Positions 26,569 through 36,041 of a stretch of DNA of 64,000 nt are shown piece after piece. Both the position numbers and the translations under genes were made by a program. The notes below the pieces were generated by a model that worked only from the letters and a program-made list of their open reading frames with translations, was not told the origin of the DNA and did not search any database. Each line of letters opens with the position of its first letter. Position 1 is the stretch's first letter. The stretch spans positions 388,853 through 452,852 of the forward strand of contig JAMNXP010000001.1 of the NCBI GenBank assembly GCA_023653095.1. Direction: 5' to 3'. The stretch is from Bacteroidia bacterium. Its GTDB lineage: Bacteria > Bacteroidota > Bacteroidia > NS11-12g > UBA955.

Positions 26569-29500
26569 TGATCCACGGAGTAGTTTGGATTTGATTTCCA
26601 GATACCACTTTAATATAGTAGACCCCTGTTGTCTGACCGCTTAAATCCATTTCTAAGGTTGATGAGTTAGAATTCAACTCTTTTTCCATGATAATTTGTC
26701 CCAAAGAATTAATGACCCAAACCTTTCCTTGTCCGTTAAATTGAGTTGAAAAATTCAATACAACATGAGATTGAGAATGATCAGTAGATTTTATAGAGAA
26801 CACATTGCGATTGATTTTCGAAGTAGACGAAGAAGATGAATTAATGATCAGCGCAAAACGATCTTTTTCAGAAAGATCAGTAGCATTTTCAACCACAAAA
26901 TTATAGGTGGTTTTACCCGTAGTTTCTAAAGGATAATCTAGTCCTAATTTTTTATCTAATAAATATACATTTTGTCCGAGAGCATCGGTAAATTCAAGTT
27001 CTAAAGTATAATTTTTATCTCTGATTTGAGTGAACTCAAACGGAATGGTATCAGTAAGTTCGGGTAAATTTCTAGAGTCAATACTTACTTTTTTACCTTG
27101 ATTAATCAAAGCAAAATTCTCATCCAAATTAGTAGGCTTTGTAGCATCTAGTTGATCATAGGAACTATTAAAATTGGGATCAAATTTTACAATGACACCG
27201 TCTAAGGGGCGAGAATTCAAAATATTAAATGAGTCAGTTTGCCATAAATTAATGTTCAGTGTTGACAACGGTGGGGTCATTCTCCATGTGGAGGTCAAAC
27301 TTGTTCCTTTGCTAGCCTCTGTAAATGTGAGAGAAGCACTTCCATTGCTAGCAGTTTTAACAAAGCAGGCTTGCCATGGTTGTAGGAATCTATTAGCATT
27401 TGAACCTGTTGTTGAAGTGTTATTCGAGACGTCAACAGTAACATAGGCTCCTCTTGTTGACATGGTTGGATCCCAAATGTAGTAATAAGTTTGATTTAAA
27501 TTGGTTGAATTACTTAAGATAGTCTGCATATTCACTGGTGCCATGTATGGATTTCCAACCAAGCTAAATCCATCGGTGGTTTGGTTTAAGTTGGTCACTG
27601 CCACTGTACCTGCTACAATAGTCCCTGCTGCTTGCAGAGTTGTATTAGTAGGTGTTGGAGTATTAGTTGCCAAGCTGATTGTTCTATCTCCTCTGATCAT
27701 CAATCTATAAGGGGTACCTGAAATTAATTTTGTTTGATTAGTATTTGGAATGGAACTCCAAGTTTGACTAGTATTACTATATGTATACATGGAGGGATTA
27801 CCAGTTAATGTGGCATCAAATCCATTACTCGATGTTGTTGTACCAGTAATATGTGTTCCATAGCCAGTGGTTGGATTATTGAGTTGCAGATTTTCCATGA
27901 TTGTTCTTTCAGTATTTACTGGAGAAGATATCAAACGAAAAGCCCTTCTAGCTGGAATATATCTTTGAACTCCAATATTACCGGTTATCGATGCTCCTGA
28001 AGCAATTGGATTTATTATTGCGGTTCTAGATGAATTGCTAGTTAACCACAACCTTAGATCAAAATTACTATAAGATGTTGCAACGGTCGATAAATTTCCA
28101 TTGGTAAGTGTAAGTGATTCAGAAATAACCGCTCTCCAAACAAATGAAGAAAATCCATTTGGCTTTATTAATTGAACACCAGCACTGTTATCTATTTCAA
28201 GATTTGCTAATTGGTTACTTCCACCCAAATATTGTTTTACAGTTCCATCCAATTTCAATAAAGATGATGTTCCGCCTATTATTGTTCCTTCATTTGTCAT
28301 GTCACCCGACATAGTCAGAGTTGAACTTGCAGTTAAATTTAAAGTTTTACCAGTTGGAATCATCAATGCACCATCAACACTCCAATCTCCTCCAGATGTA
28401 AAAGATGTTGTACCAGTGGTATTATCTAAGATAAATATTTTCCCACTACCAAAATTCACAGGCGCTGTGCCGGATTCATCAGGGAATGGTCTCCAACTCG
28501 AAACACTATTTAATGAGGATGCGTTAGCTGCGCGTGGATAATACTTAATGTAAGGTTCCCATTTCGCGTATAACGTAATATTGGATGTTGTAGAATAGGT
28601 TGATCCAGCTGAATAATCAGTTCCTTGTCCTGTTGGTTCTGTGTTCCAACCATTAAAATAATACTCATCTCTTACCAAAGTTGAGCCGGCGCCTGATAAG
28701 GTGACTGATCCGCTCGTTCCAAAGGATTGTGACGAAGGCGCAGAACCACTGGTTTGATCGTTGCCATCATAACTGACCGTGTATGAGGCAGTAGATTTAA
28801 AGAAGGGTTTCAAGGTCAAATTGCGATTTAAAATAAAGGTTAAAGGATTCGTGGTAGATAGAATGGAGTCTCCAATTACGTCGTACCAATGTGAAAATTC
28901 ATATCCAGTATATGGAATTGCCGTAACAGTGTATTGTCCACCTGAAATATAAGCAACACCGCAGGTTCCGGCACCCGTAACATAGCCACTATCTGATCTT
29001 TGAGCTTGATAACAATAAATTACAGGATATTCAACCTCCATATTTCCGCGAGTAGGGGCTGTGGTGCTTCGAGTTGTTAGAGATTGATCTACATTAACTA
29101 CGTTTGTAGACGCTGCAGTGCCGAGAATATTGACCCAGCTTGATGTGCTATTATTATAATATCCAAAAGAAGGAGTACCTGAACCAAAGGTAAACCCAGT
29201 TAAAATACCCTTATTGGCGGTTTTATTTAAGAAACTACCTACTCTAATTGCTGAATATACAGAACTTTGAATTTTAGCTGTAGTTATTTCCAAAGGTCTA
29301 TAAACCATTGCGGTACCTATAGGATACCAATCAACATTGGTTATTCTACTATATTCACCGCCTGCAAAAATACTGTCATTGGTTCCTGTAGCATTTCCAG
29401 TGTAAAGTATATTACCAGAAGAGGAATTGGTATTGATATTGTTTGAACTAGAGTGATGAACGCAGTTTATTAATATGTGTGATGTTGTACCAGATCCAGA

Positions 29501-30481
29501 CTGAGAAAAATCTTCTAGGGTAAAAGCGGTTGGATTTGATTCTGAACCAGAAGTACGTGCATAATTATAAGCAAATACGCAGTTCACAAATTGGGAAAAC
29601 GTTCCTACGCTAGATACTGCCGCTCCATATTTGGAACTGTTAGCCACATTGCCAGAGAAGGTTGAATTCATGACATACAAATACGCTTGAGAAGCACTTG
29701 ATGCGGTGTAATTATGAACGGCTGCACCTTGGTCGGTTGTAATATTATTTCTAAAAGTTGAATTGTTTATATAGAGATTTTTATGATTCTCTATCCCTCC
29801 TCCTCCACCTCCAGAGCCATCAGAACGATTATTCACAATTCTACAACGGTCTAAGAACATATTACCGTTATTAACTATAGCGCCACCGTATGTAGCCGTG
29901 TTAAAAGTAAATTGACAATCGGTTGCATATACTTTTCCTGTGGCGTCATTGAAAAGGGCACCACCATTTCCGGCATTTGTAGGAAAGCTGGTTCCTGAAG
30001 AGGCTCTAGATCGGGTAATGTGAACGTTGTTCATGACCAAGGTGGTGAAATTCTCAATGGCGCCTCCAGGTCCTCTGTTGCTTTCCATATTACCGCCAAT
30101 GATGGTCATGTTTTCCAGGGTAACCGTAACGGTTGAGCCTGTAAGTCGGAACACTCTATATTTAGAATAACTAGTATTGGGAGTACCCCAAGGCGACATT
30201 CCGGGACCGGCCACAGAAATGGTTTTACCGTTACCTTTAATCTTAATACTTTTACTGATATTGAAAGCAGATGACAATGTCGGATTTGTCACACTAGAAG
30301 GAACAATAATATCGGCCATCAACTCAATAACATCAGTCACTGAACTAGATGAATTACTAAGAGCGGTGTTGAATTCGGAATAGGTGTAGACGTAGCGTGT
30401 TGTTTGTGCGCTCAATGTCGAAATCTGAAAAAAAGCGACAAGTACTAATGCTTTAGTAAAGAGTAATTTAGATAAATTCAT
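26561..30481 (-). CDS. Large T9SS-exported beta-helix/InlB-repeat surface protein (paralog A)
   Basis: The 1306-residue protein starts with a signal peptide (from ATG 30481, ending in TLSAQ). Residues about 30-330 form a right-handed beta-helix of the polymorphic outer-membrane-protein kind, with recurring GGA(I/V)xN and S-T-F-x-x-N elements. Residues about 565-645 are a Listeria-Bacteroides (InlB B) repeat ending in ITLYAKWEP. A G8-like filamentous region and a type A sorting domain (VWVINSLGQIIMEKEL near the end, final IIK) follow. T9SS should export it to the surface or medium. A TTG start 12 nt upstream is possible. It is paralogous to the divergent gene next door. Adhesion is inferred. 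Confidence 0.85.
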   Translation of the reverse strand: MNLSKLLFTKALVLVAFFQISTLSAQTTRYVYTYSEFNTALSNSSSSVTDVIELMADIIVPSSVTNPTLSSAFNISKSIKIKGNGKTISVAGPGMSPWGTPNTSYSKYRVFRLTGSTVTVTLENMTIIGGNMESNRGPGGAIENFTTLVMNNVHITRSRASSGTSFPTNAGNGGALFNDATGKVYATDCQFTFNTATYGGAIVNNGNMFLDRCRIVNNRSDGSGGGGGGIENHKNLYINNSTFRNNITTDQGAAVHNYTASSASQAYLYVMNSTFSGNVANSSKYGAAVSSVGTFSQFVNCVFAYNYARTSGSESNPTAFTLEDFSQSGSGTTSHILINCVHHSSSNNINTNSSSGNILYTGNATGTNDSIFAGGEYSRITNVDWYPIGTAMVYRPLEITTAKIQSSVYSAIRVGSFLNKTANKGILTGFTFGSGTPSFGYYNNSTSSWVNILGTAASTNVVNVDQSLTTRSTTAPTRGNMEVEYPVIYCYQAQRSDSGYVTGAGTCGVAYISGGQYTVTAIPYTGYEFSHWYDVIGDSILSTTNPLTFILNRNLTLKPFFKSTASYTVSYDGNDQTSGSAPSSQSFGTSGSVTLSGAGSTLVRDEYYFNGWNTEPTGQGTDYSAGSTYSTTSNITLYAKWEPYIKYYPRAANASSLNSVSSWRPFPDESGTAPVNFGSGKIFILDNTTGTTSFTSGGDWSVDGALMIPTGKTLNLTASSTLTMSGDMTNEGTIIGGTSSLLKLDGTVKQYLGGSNQLANLEIDNSAGVQLIKPNGFSSFVWRAVISESLTLTNGNLSTVATSYSNFDLRLWLTSNSSRTAIINPIASGASITGNIGVQRYIPARRAFRLISSPVNTERTIMENLQLNNPTTGYGTHITGTTTSSNGFDATLTGNPSMYTYSNTSQTWSSIPNTNQTKLISGTPYRLMIRGDRTISLATNTPTPTNTTLQAAGTIVAGTVAVTNLNQTTDGFSLVGNPYMAPVNMQTILSNSTNLNQTYYYIWDPTMSTRGAYVTVDVSNNTSTTGSNANRFLQPWQACFVKTASNGSASLTFTEASKGTSLTSTWRMTPPLSTLNINLWQTDSFNILNSRPLDGVIVKFDPNFNSSYDQLDATKPTNLDENFALINQGKKVSIDSRNLPELTDTIPFEFTQIRDKNYTLELEFTDALGQNVYLLDKKLGLDYPLETTGKTTYNFVVENATDLSEKDRFALIINSSSSSTSKINRNVFSIKSTDHSQSHVVLNFSTQFNGQGKVWVINSLGQIIMEKELNSNSSTLEMDLSGQTTGVYYIKVVSGNQIQTTPWIIK

Positions 30482-30741
30482 AATTTTATACAATGTGTGC
30501 GCAAAGTACTGTGTTGATGTTCAAACCATCGCAAAGGTGTAATGTAACAATATCTACCCGAAAATCTTAAAAACCGATAACAATATATAACAATCAGATT
30601 TTGAAATGCCTTCAAACTTCTTTGAAAAAATTCATTACTCATAAATTTTCGACTAATTCCTTGGCCATATCCCTTTGATTTTACAGTATTTATGAAAGTT
30701 TTTTGTTATTTTCGTGAAACTTTTTAAACTTATCAATCAAA

Positions 30742-33700
30742 ATGGTTTCAAGAAAACAGATTCTTTTTTCTTTTTTTACAGTTAGCTGCTTTAGCTTATT
30801 CGGACAAACCACCAGATACGTAACAACTCATTTAGAACTTGCTACGGCTATTTCCAATTCTTCGAGCAGTGTTATAGATATTATTGAAATTCAGAATAAT
30901 ATTACCATAACCTCTTCACTTTCCATAAGTAAGTCTATAACTATCAAGGGAAAAGGAAATACCTTGACCGTTCCTGTTACAGGTGTTTCTGATGAGGGAG
31001 TAAACAACACAAGTCCTTCAACCCACAACATTTTTACTACTAGTGGCTCGTCTGTGACCATCACCATTGAAAACCTCACACTTAAAGGCGGAGATTACAG
31101 CAGTGGTGGTGCATGTATTAGGAATACTGCTAATAAATTAGTCTTGAATTCAGTTACTATTTCGAATGGGAGAGCTTCTGGATTCACAGGTGGTGGTGGA
31201 CTAAGGAACTCAGGCTCCATATATATGACAAATTGCCAGTTGATTCGTAATTCAGCAGGATACGGAGGTGGTTTTCTAAATTCTGGAACCATGTATATAG
31301 AGAAGACTACCTTCTCAGATAACCGCTCTGAATCATCTAATGGCGGTGGCGGAGGTTGTGAAAACCAAGGCACTTTGTACATGAATAACTGTACGTTTTC
31401 AAATAATAAAAGCACAGAAATTGGAGGAGGAATTAATAATTACAACGGAACGTTGTATTTATTGAATTCAACATTCACTGGAAATGTTGCGTACGGTGAT
31501 TACGGCGGTGGGGCCGTTGGTGTAAATGGAGGTAATTCGAATTTAATCAACTGCATTTTTGCCTACAATTACAGAAGATCTGCCTCAAATTCGGGTACAA
31601 CCTCATCTCCCACGGCATATTCCTTGGATGATTTTGCAGGACACAACACCAACTCAACGGCTTATTATTGTATCTATCACTCAAGTAGCAACTTACTTAG
31701 TACTTCTTCCCTTGGAAACATCCAATACGGGGGATCTGCAGACGGTTCTGACAACACCATTTTTGCGGGTGGCGTCTACACCAAAATTACCGATGGCACA
31801 GGAGCTGAAATTGGAACTGCAAAAGTTTTTCAACCCCACTTGGTTTCAAATGCCACCAAAACAGCTACGCTCAAATTGAGTAGTTATCCCAATCAAACGT
31901 CCAACAAAGGAACCGAATCTGGATATTCGAGCAACAACGGAAGTCCAATTGTGGGATATTATAATAAAACCACATCAAGCTGGGTTACTCTTGTGGGCAG
32001 CAATGCAAACAACTATAAAGTTACCACGGATCAATTAGGTACTACTAGAGGCACTGTCCCTACTCGTGGATCTGTAGAATCAGAAATAAACACCGTGTAT
32101 ATGCTAAAGGTGTTAAAAAGCACCAACGGAACTACCACAGGTGGTTCACTTTATGGAGATGTTTACGAAAGTGGTACTCAAATCACCCTAACCGCATCAC
32201 CCAATACAGGTTATCAGTTCGATTATTGGAAAAATACCAGCACCGGCAATAGCGTTTCTACAAGCAATCCTTACACGTTGACTTTGAATGCTGACTTAAC
32301 TTTAGAACCTGTATTCAAAGTTGCAGCCACTACCTACACCGTGACCTATTTCAGCAACGGTGCCACATCCGGTACAGCTCCTTCCCCACAGTCATTTACC
32401 AGCGGATCAATCACACTTTCAGGTCAGAATACCTTGGTAAAAGATGAATACTATTTTAATGGTTGGAATACCACACCTTCAGGTTCAGGAACCAATTATA
32501 CTGCCGGAACTACCTATTCTACAACGGCCAACTTAACCTTGTACGCAAATTGGACGCCCTACGTAAAATTCTATATCAAATCTGGCAGCACTACTGCGCT
32601 GACCAGTACTTCGAACTGGACAGGAAATCCAGATGGAACCGGGGGAAATCCTAGTAATTTCGCCTCTGATAAAATCTTTATTTTAGACAATACGGCTGGA
32701 AGCACTACATTTTCTACAGGTGCAAATTGGAGTGTTGATGGTGCTTTGCAAATCCCAGTAGGTAAGACATTGACCATTACTTCGGGAACTACCATGACTT
32801 TAAGTGGTGACGTCATTAACTCAGGAACAATCACCGGAGCTTCAGGTTCAACGTTTATTTTAGATGGAACTACTGCTCAATATTTGGGCGGAATTAAAAA
32901 TTTACAAGCATTTGAAATTGACAATGCCGAGGGTGTAACCCTACAAGGGGCAACCAATGTTTTTGGTTCACTAACCTTAACCGATGGTGTTTTGACTACC
33001 GGGGGACATTTAACTCTGAAAAGTAATTCATCGGGAACGGCCATTGTCAATCCTGTAGGTACAACAGCCTCTGTATCTGGTAATGTAACCACAGAACAAT
33101 ATATACCTGCAAAACGTGCTTACCGCTTTATAAGTCCCACGGTAACAACAACCACCGCTATCTACGCTAACTGGCAAGAATCAGGCAGTTCTGTGGCTGG
33201 ATTTGGAACTCATATTGCTGGTTCAACAACAGGAGCCAATGGATTTGACCAAACCTTAACTGGAAACGCTTCCTTGTTTACTTTTAATAATTCGAATCAA
33301 ACTTGGTCAGGCATTGCCAATACCAACAGCACTACATTAACGGCAGGAACTCCTTACCGTTTGATGGTTCGTGGAGATAGAACCGTAAGTTTGGCTACCA
33401 ATACCCCTACTCCTACTAACACGGTAATTCGTGCAACGGGAACCTTGTTCACGGGTTCAAAAACGGTTACCGATTTCAATACAACGAACGGAAATAGCAA
33501 TTTTGTGGGTAATCCTTACCAGGCACCTGTTGACATGGGAACAGTTCTGAATAATTCTACGAATTTGTCTAAAACTACCCTATATATCTGGGATCCTAAA
33601 TTGTCTACCCGAGGCGGGTATACCACCGTTGATATTAGTAATAATACCGCAACGGGTGGTTCGGCAGCTCGTAAGTTTTTACAACCTGGACAAGGTTGTT

Positions 33701-34497
33701 TTATTGTTAGCAACGGCGGTAGCGCCTCTTTGACCTTTACTGAAGCAAGCAAATCGACTACCTTAACGAGCACTTGGAGAGCAACTCCTCCTATGGGTAT
33801 GTACGATGTATTGTTATACCAATCTGATTCATTGAATGCGCAAGCCATGCCTGCTGATGGTGTTTTGATTTATTTTGATACCATTTTCTCGAATGATGTT
33901 AGAGGCGAAGATGCCACCAAATTCAAGAACTTGGATGAAAACATGGGCATTGCTAATCAAGGCAAATTGCTCTCTATTGAAAAGCGCAACATACCACAAA
34001 ACGGCGATAGCATTCATTTGAACATCACACAGTATAGAGATTCGAAATATACGTTTGTTGTGAGCCATACTGGCGATTTTAATATTGAAGGATATATTTT
34101 AGATAAATACCTAAAATCACTGACACCGTTAAACAACAACGGAAAAACCGAATATTCGTTTACCGTTGCAACCGGCGCTGAAACCGCTAATGCAGATCGC
34201 TTTAGTCTGGTATTCTTAAACTCAAGCAGTTGTTTTGATTTGACACGCGGAAATTGTCGAATCAGTCCCAACCCTGTCATTGCTGGAAATGAAGTTAAAA
34301 TTAACTTGAACGGCGCAAATAATTCTACCGTAGAATTTGAATTATATTCTGTTGCGGGCAGCTTGATTTTTAAAGGCTCACAGAAAGCCAATGACGGTAA
34401 AATATCTGTTCAAATGCCAGAATTACCAGCGGGCGTTTACTCTCTAAGAGCGACTGCTAACGGAAAACAATTTTCTCAGATTTTGCAGGTTAAATAA
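30742..34497 (+). CDS. Large T9SS-exported beta-helix/InlB-repeat surface protein (paralog B)
   Basis: The 1251-residue protein mirrors paralog A: signal peptide (first 22 residues), beta-helix repeats (about 25-300), an InlB-type repeat (about 530-610, with LVKDEYYFNGWNT shared almost exactly with paralog A), a long region including TNTPTPTNT and KFLQPGQGCF blocks also shared, and a C-terminal type A sorting domain (CRISPNPVIAGNEVKINL onwards). The shared blocks run through the whole length, so the pair arose by duplication. The promoter region is common to both. Its stop lies 4 nt from the xseB stop. Surface adhesion or matrix function is an inference. Confidence 0.85.
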   Translation: MVSRKQILFSFFTVSCFSLFGQTTRYVTTHLELATAISNSSSSVIDIIEIQNNITITSSLSISKSITIKGKGNTLTVPVTGVSDEGVNNTSPSTHNIFTTSGSSVTITIENLTLKGGDYSSGGACIRNTANKLVLNSVTISNGRASGFTGGGGLRNSGSIYMTNCQLIRNSAGYGGGFLNSGTMYIEKTTFSDNRSESSNGGGGGCENQGTLYMNNCTFSNNKSTEIGGGINNYNGTLYLLNSTFTGNVAYGDYGGGAVGVNGGNSNLINCIFAYNYRRSASNSGTTSSPTAYSLDDFAGHNTNSTAYYCIYHSSSNLLSTSSLGNIQYGGSADGSDNTIFAGGVYTKITDGTGAEIGTAKVFQPHLVSNATKTATLKLSSYPNQTSNKGTESGYSSNNGSPIVGYYNKTTSSWVTLVGSNANNYKVTTDQLGTTRGTVPTRGSVESEINTVYMLKVLKSTNGTTTGGSLYGDVYESGTQITLTASPNTGYQFDYWKNTSTGNSVSTSNPYTLTLNADLTLEPVFKVAATTYTVTYFSNGATSGTAPSPQSFTSGSITLSGQNTLVKDEYYFNGWNTTPSGSGTNYTAGTTYSTTANLTLYANWTPYVKFYIKSGSTTALTSTSNWTGNPDGTGGNPSNFASDKIFILDNTAGSTTFSTGANWSVDGALQIPVGKTLTITSGTTMTLSGDVINSGTITGASGSTFILDGTTAQYLGGIKNLQAFEIDNAEGVTLQGATNVFGSLTLTDGVLTTGGHLTLKSNSSGTAIVNPVGTTASVSGNVTTEQYIPAKRAYRFISPTVTTTTAIYANWQESGSSVAGFGTHIAGSTTGANGFDQTLTGNASLFTFNNSNQTWSGIANTNSTTLTAGTPYRLMVRGDRTVSLATNTPTPTNTVIRATGTLFTGSKTVTDFNTTNGNSNFVGNPYQAPVDMGTVLNNSTNLSKTTLYIWDPKLSTRGGYTTVDISNNTATGGSAARKFLQPGQGCFIVSNGGSASLTFTEASKSTTLTSTWRATPPMGMYDVLLYQSDSLNAQAMPADGVLIYFDTIFSNDVRGEDATKFKNLDENMGIANQGKLLSIEKRNIPQNGDSIHLNITQYRDSKYTFVVSHTGDFNIEGYILDKYLKSLTPLNNNGKTEYSFTVATGAETANADRFSLVFLNSSSCFDLTRGNCRISPNPVIAGNEVKINLNGANNSTVEFELYSVAGSLIFKGSQKANDGKISVQMPELPAGVYSLRATANGKQFSQILQVK

Positions 34498-34501
34498 CCT
34501 C

Positions 34502-34705
34502 CTAATCTTCGGGTTGTTCCAGGTTTCTCAAAATTTGATCAACGTCTTGTTCGGTTTGGAATAGTTTTGCTTTGCAAACTTCTATGAGTTCGCTGGCGCG
34601 CTTGACTTTTTGAGAAATTTCGTCAATTCCTATTTCTCCAGCTTCAATTTCTGAAACTATCTCCTGAAGTTCATTGTATGCGTCTTGATAGGTCATATTA
34701 ATCAT
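34502..34705 (-). CDS. xseB: Exodeoxyribonuclease VII small subunit
   Basis: XseB associates with XseA to form exonuclease VII, which degrades single-stranded DNA from both ends into oligonucleotides. The 67-residue helical protein has the family pattern YNELQEIVSEIEAGEIGIDE near residue 9 and a second helix ending QDVDQIL. The start overlaps the end of xseA by 8 nt, giving the usual xseA-xseB operon. Confidence 0.93.
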   Translation of the reverse strand: MINMTYQDAYNELQEIVSEIEAGEIGIDEISQKVKRASELIEVCKAKLFQTEQDVDQILRNLEQPED

Positions 34706-36014
34706 TTGATGTATTATTTACGGTTGATGTGATTTTTCCCTCAGACAACCAAGTAGTAATTTCTTCACCTGCTTTAACTTGTGCAGCTGATTTTAGGGGT
34801 TTTCCGTTGTGGAGGGTTAATGAATATCCTCGTTCTAAGAGTCTTTTGGGGTCAAGCAATTCAAGGTTTTTCTGCATCCACTCCAACTTCTGAGTTTCTT
34901 GAGAACGTTGTCTGCTCCAGAATGTTTTGAGGTTGATTTTTAGTGTTTCGAGGGACTCTTTCTCTCGGGATATTCTTCTAGGTATGTTCTTTTGCAACGA
35001 CTCAACCCATCTGTTTAAGCGGGTATGTTGTTGATTCAAATTCATGCGGGTATTTGCCCGTAAAAGTCCAGCAGATGTAGAAAGTGACAATTTCTGAGCG
35101 TCCAATAGTCCAAAAGCAGAACCAACTATAGATTGAGAAAAATGTTCAATTTCGCGTTCAAACCACTCCATTTTTTTCAGTAGAAAATCAGCTAAATCTG
35201 TGGGAGTAATTCCTGAATAATGGCTGACCATTTCAACTACTGTGAGATTGGTTGAATGCCCAATTCCTGAAAGTACAGGTACTGGGAATTCGGCCACTTT
35301 TTTGGCTAAGTTGATGTGGTTATAGCAAGTGAGTCCAACATCTCCACCCCCACCTCGAATGATGGCTACTGCATCAAAATTATCAAGTTGCTTTTCAATT
35401 TGCTCTAACGCCATTTCAATGCTCTCTACGGCTCTATCTCCTTGCATGGTTGCGGGAAACACTTTGATAAAAAAGTGGTATTTGTGGGTGTTGCGAGTCA
35501 AAACGTTGTAAAAATCTGAATATCCTTGGCTACTTTCAATGCTAATTACAGCCAACCTGTTGGGGACCAGAGGAAGCGATTTGTACTTATTTAAATCAAA
35601 TAATTTCTGATCTTTGAGCCACTGTATGTTTTGAATTTTTTCTTTTTCGAGTTCGCCTAAGACAAAGGATGAATCAATATCCAAAATCTGCAGGCTCAAC
35701 CCGTATAATTCATGAAACGTGATTCTGACCTTGATGAGTGCTGTAATTCCTTCGCGCAGAGGCTCTTTGATTTTGCTTCGGAAGTCTTGGTCTATTCGTT
35801 CAAAATCGCTGCGCCAAAGGGTAGCTCGCATCTCTGCAACCAACTTTCCATTGACCTTCTCAACCAATTCCGGGTATGCATGTCCGGAGTGTTTTTGGAT
35901 GCCCAATTTGTTGATTTCGGCCTTTATCCAAAATTCAGACTTAAATATTTCTTGCACCACCGACTTGATTCGGGTGGTGACTTCAGAAAGTGTGAAGAAC
36001 TTGGGACTAGACAC
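34698..36014 (-). CDS. xseA: Exodeoxyribonuclease VII large subunit
   Basis: XseA is the catalytic subunit of exonuclease VII. The 438-residue protein has an N-terminal OB-fold (about 1-100), the conserved catalytic region with IIRGGGGDVGLTCYNH near residue 213, LSGIGHSTNLTVVEMVSHYS and GITPTDLADFLL, then a long coiled coil (about 270-390) and a C-terminal strand domain (ERGYSLTLHNGKPLKS). The start is GTG at 36014. A TAAGTTTG box ends exactly 4 nt before it, so the mRNA is predicted leaderless. Transcription is divergent from the helicase gene. Confidence 0.95.
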   Translation of the reverse strand: MSSPKFFTLSEVTTRIKSVVQEIFKSEFWIKAEINKLGIQKHSGHAYPELVEKVNGKLVAEMRATLWRSDFERIDQDFRSKIKEPLREGITALIKVRITFHELYGLSLQILDIDSSFVLGELEKEKIQNIQWLKDQKLFDLNKYKSLPLVPNRLAVISIESSQGYSDFYNVLTRNTHKYHFFIKVFPATMQGDRAVESIEMALEQIEKQLDNFDAVAIIRGGGGDVGLTCYNHINLAKKVAEFPVPVLSGIGHSTNLTVVEMVSHYSGITPTDLADFLLKKMEWFEREIEHFSQSIVGSAFGLLDAQKLSLSTSAGLLRANTRMNLNQQHTRLNRWVESLQKNIPRRISREKESLETLKINLKTFWSRQRSQETQKLEWMQKNLELLDPKRLLERGYSLTLHNGKPLKSAAQVKAGEEITTWLSEGKITSTVNNTSND

Positions 36015-36018
36015 AGTG

Positions 36019-36026
36019 CAAACTTA
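36019..36026 (-). promoter_or_regulatory. -7 box ending 4 nt before xseA start (leaderless candidate)
   Basis: The minus strand reads TAAGTTTG, then CACT, then the GTG start of xseA. It is back-to-back with the helicase box at 36030-36037. Confidence 0.55.
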
Positions 36027-36029
36027 ACT

Positions 36030-36037
36030 TAAATTTG
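36030..36037 (+). promoter_or_regulatory. -7 box ending 4 nt before the helicase start (leaderless candidate)
   Basis: TAAATTTG is followed by CTTT and the GTG start at 36042. The two divergent boxes are separated by only 3 bp. Confidence 0.55.
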
Positions 36038-36041
36038 CTTT

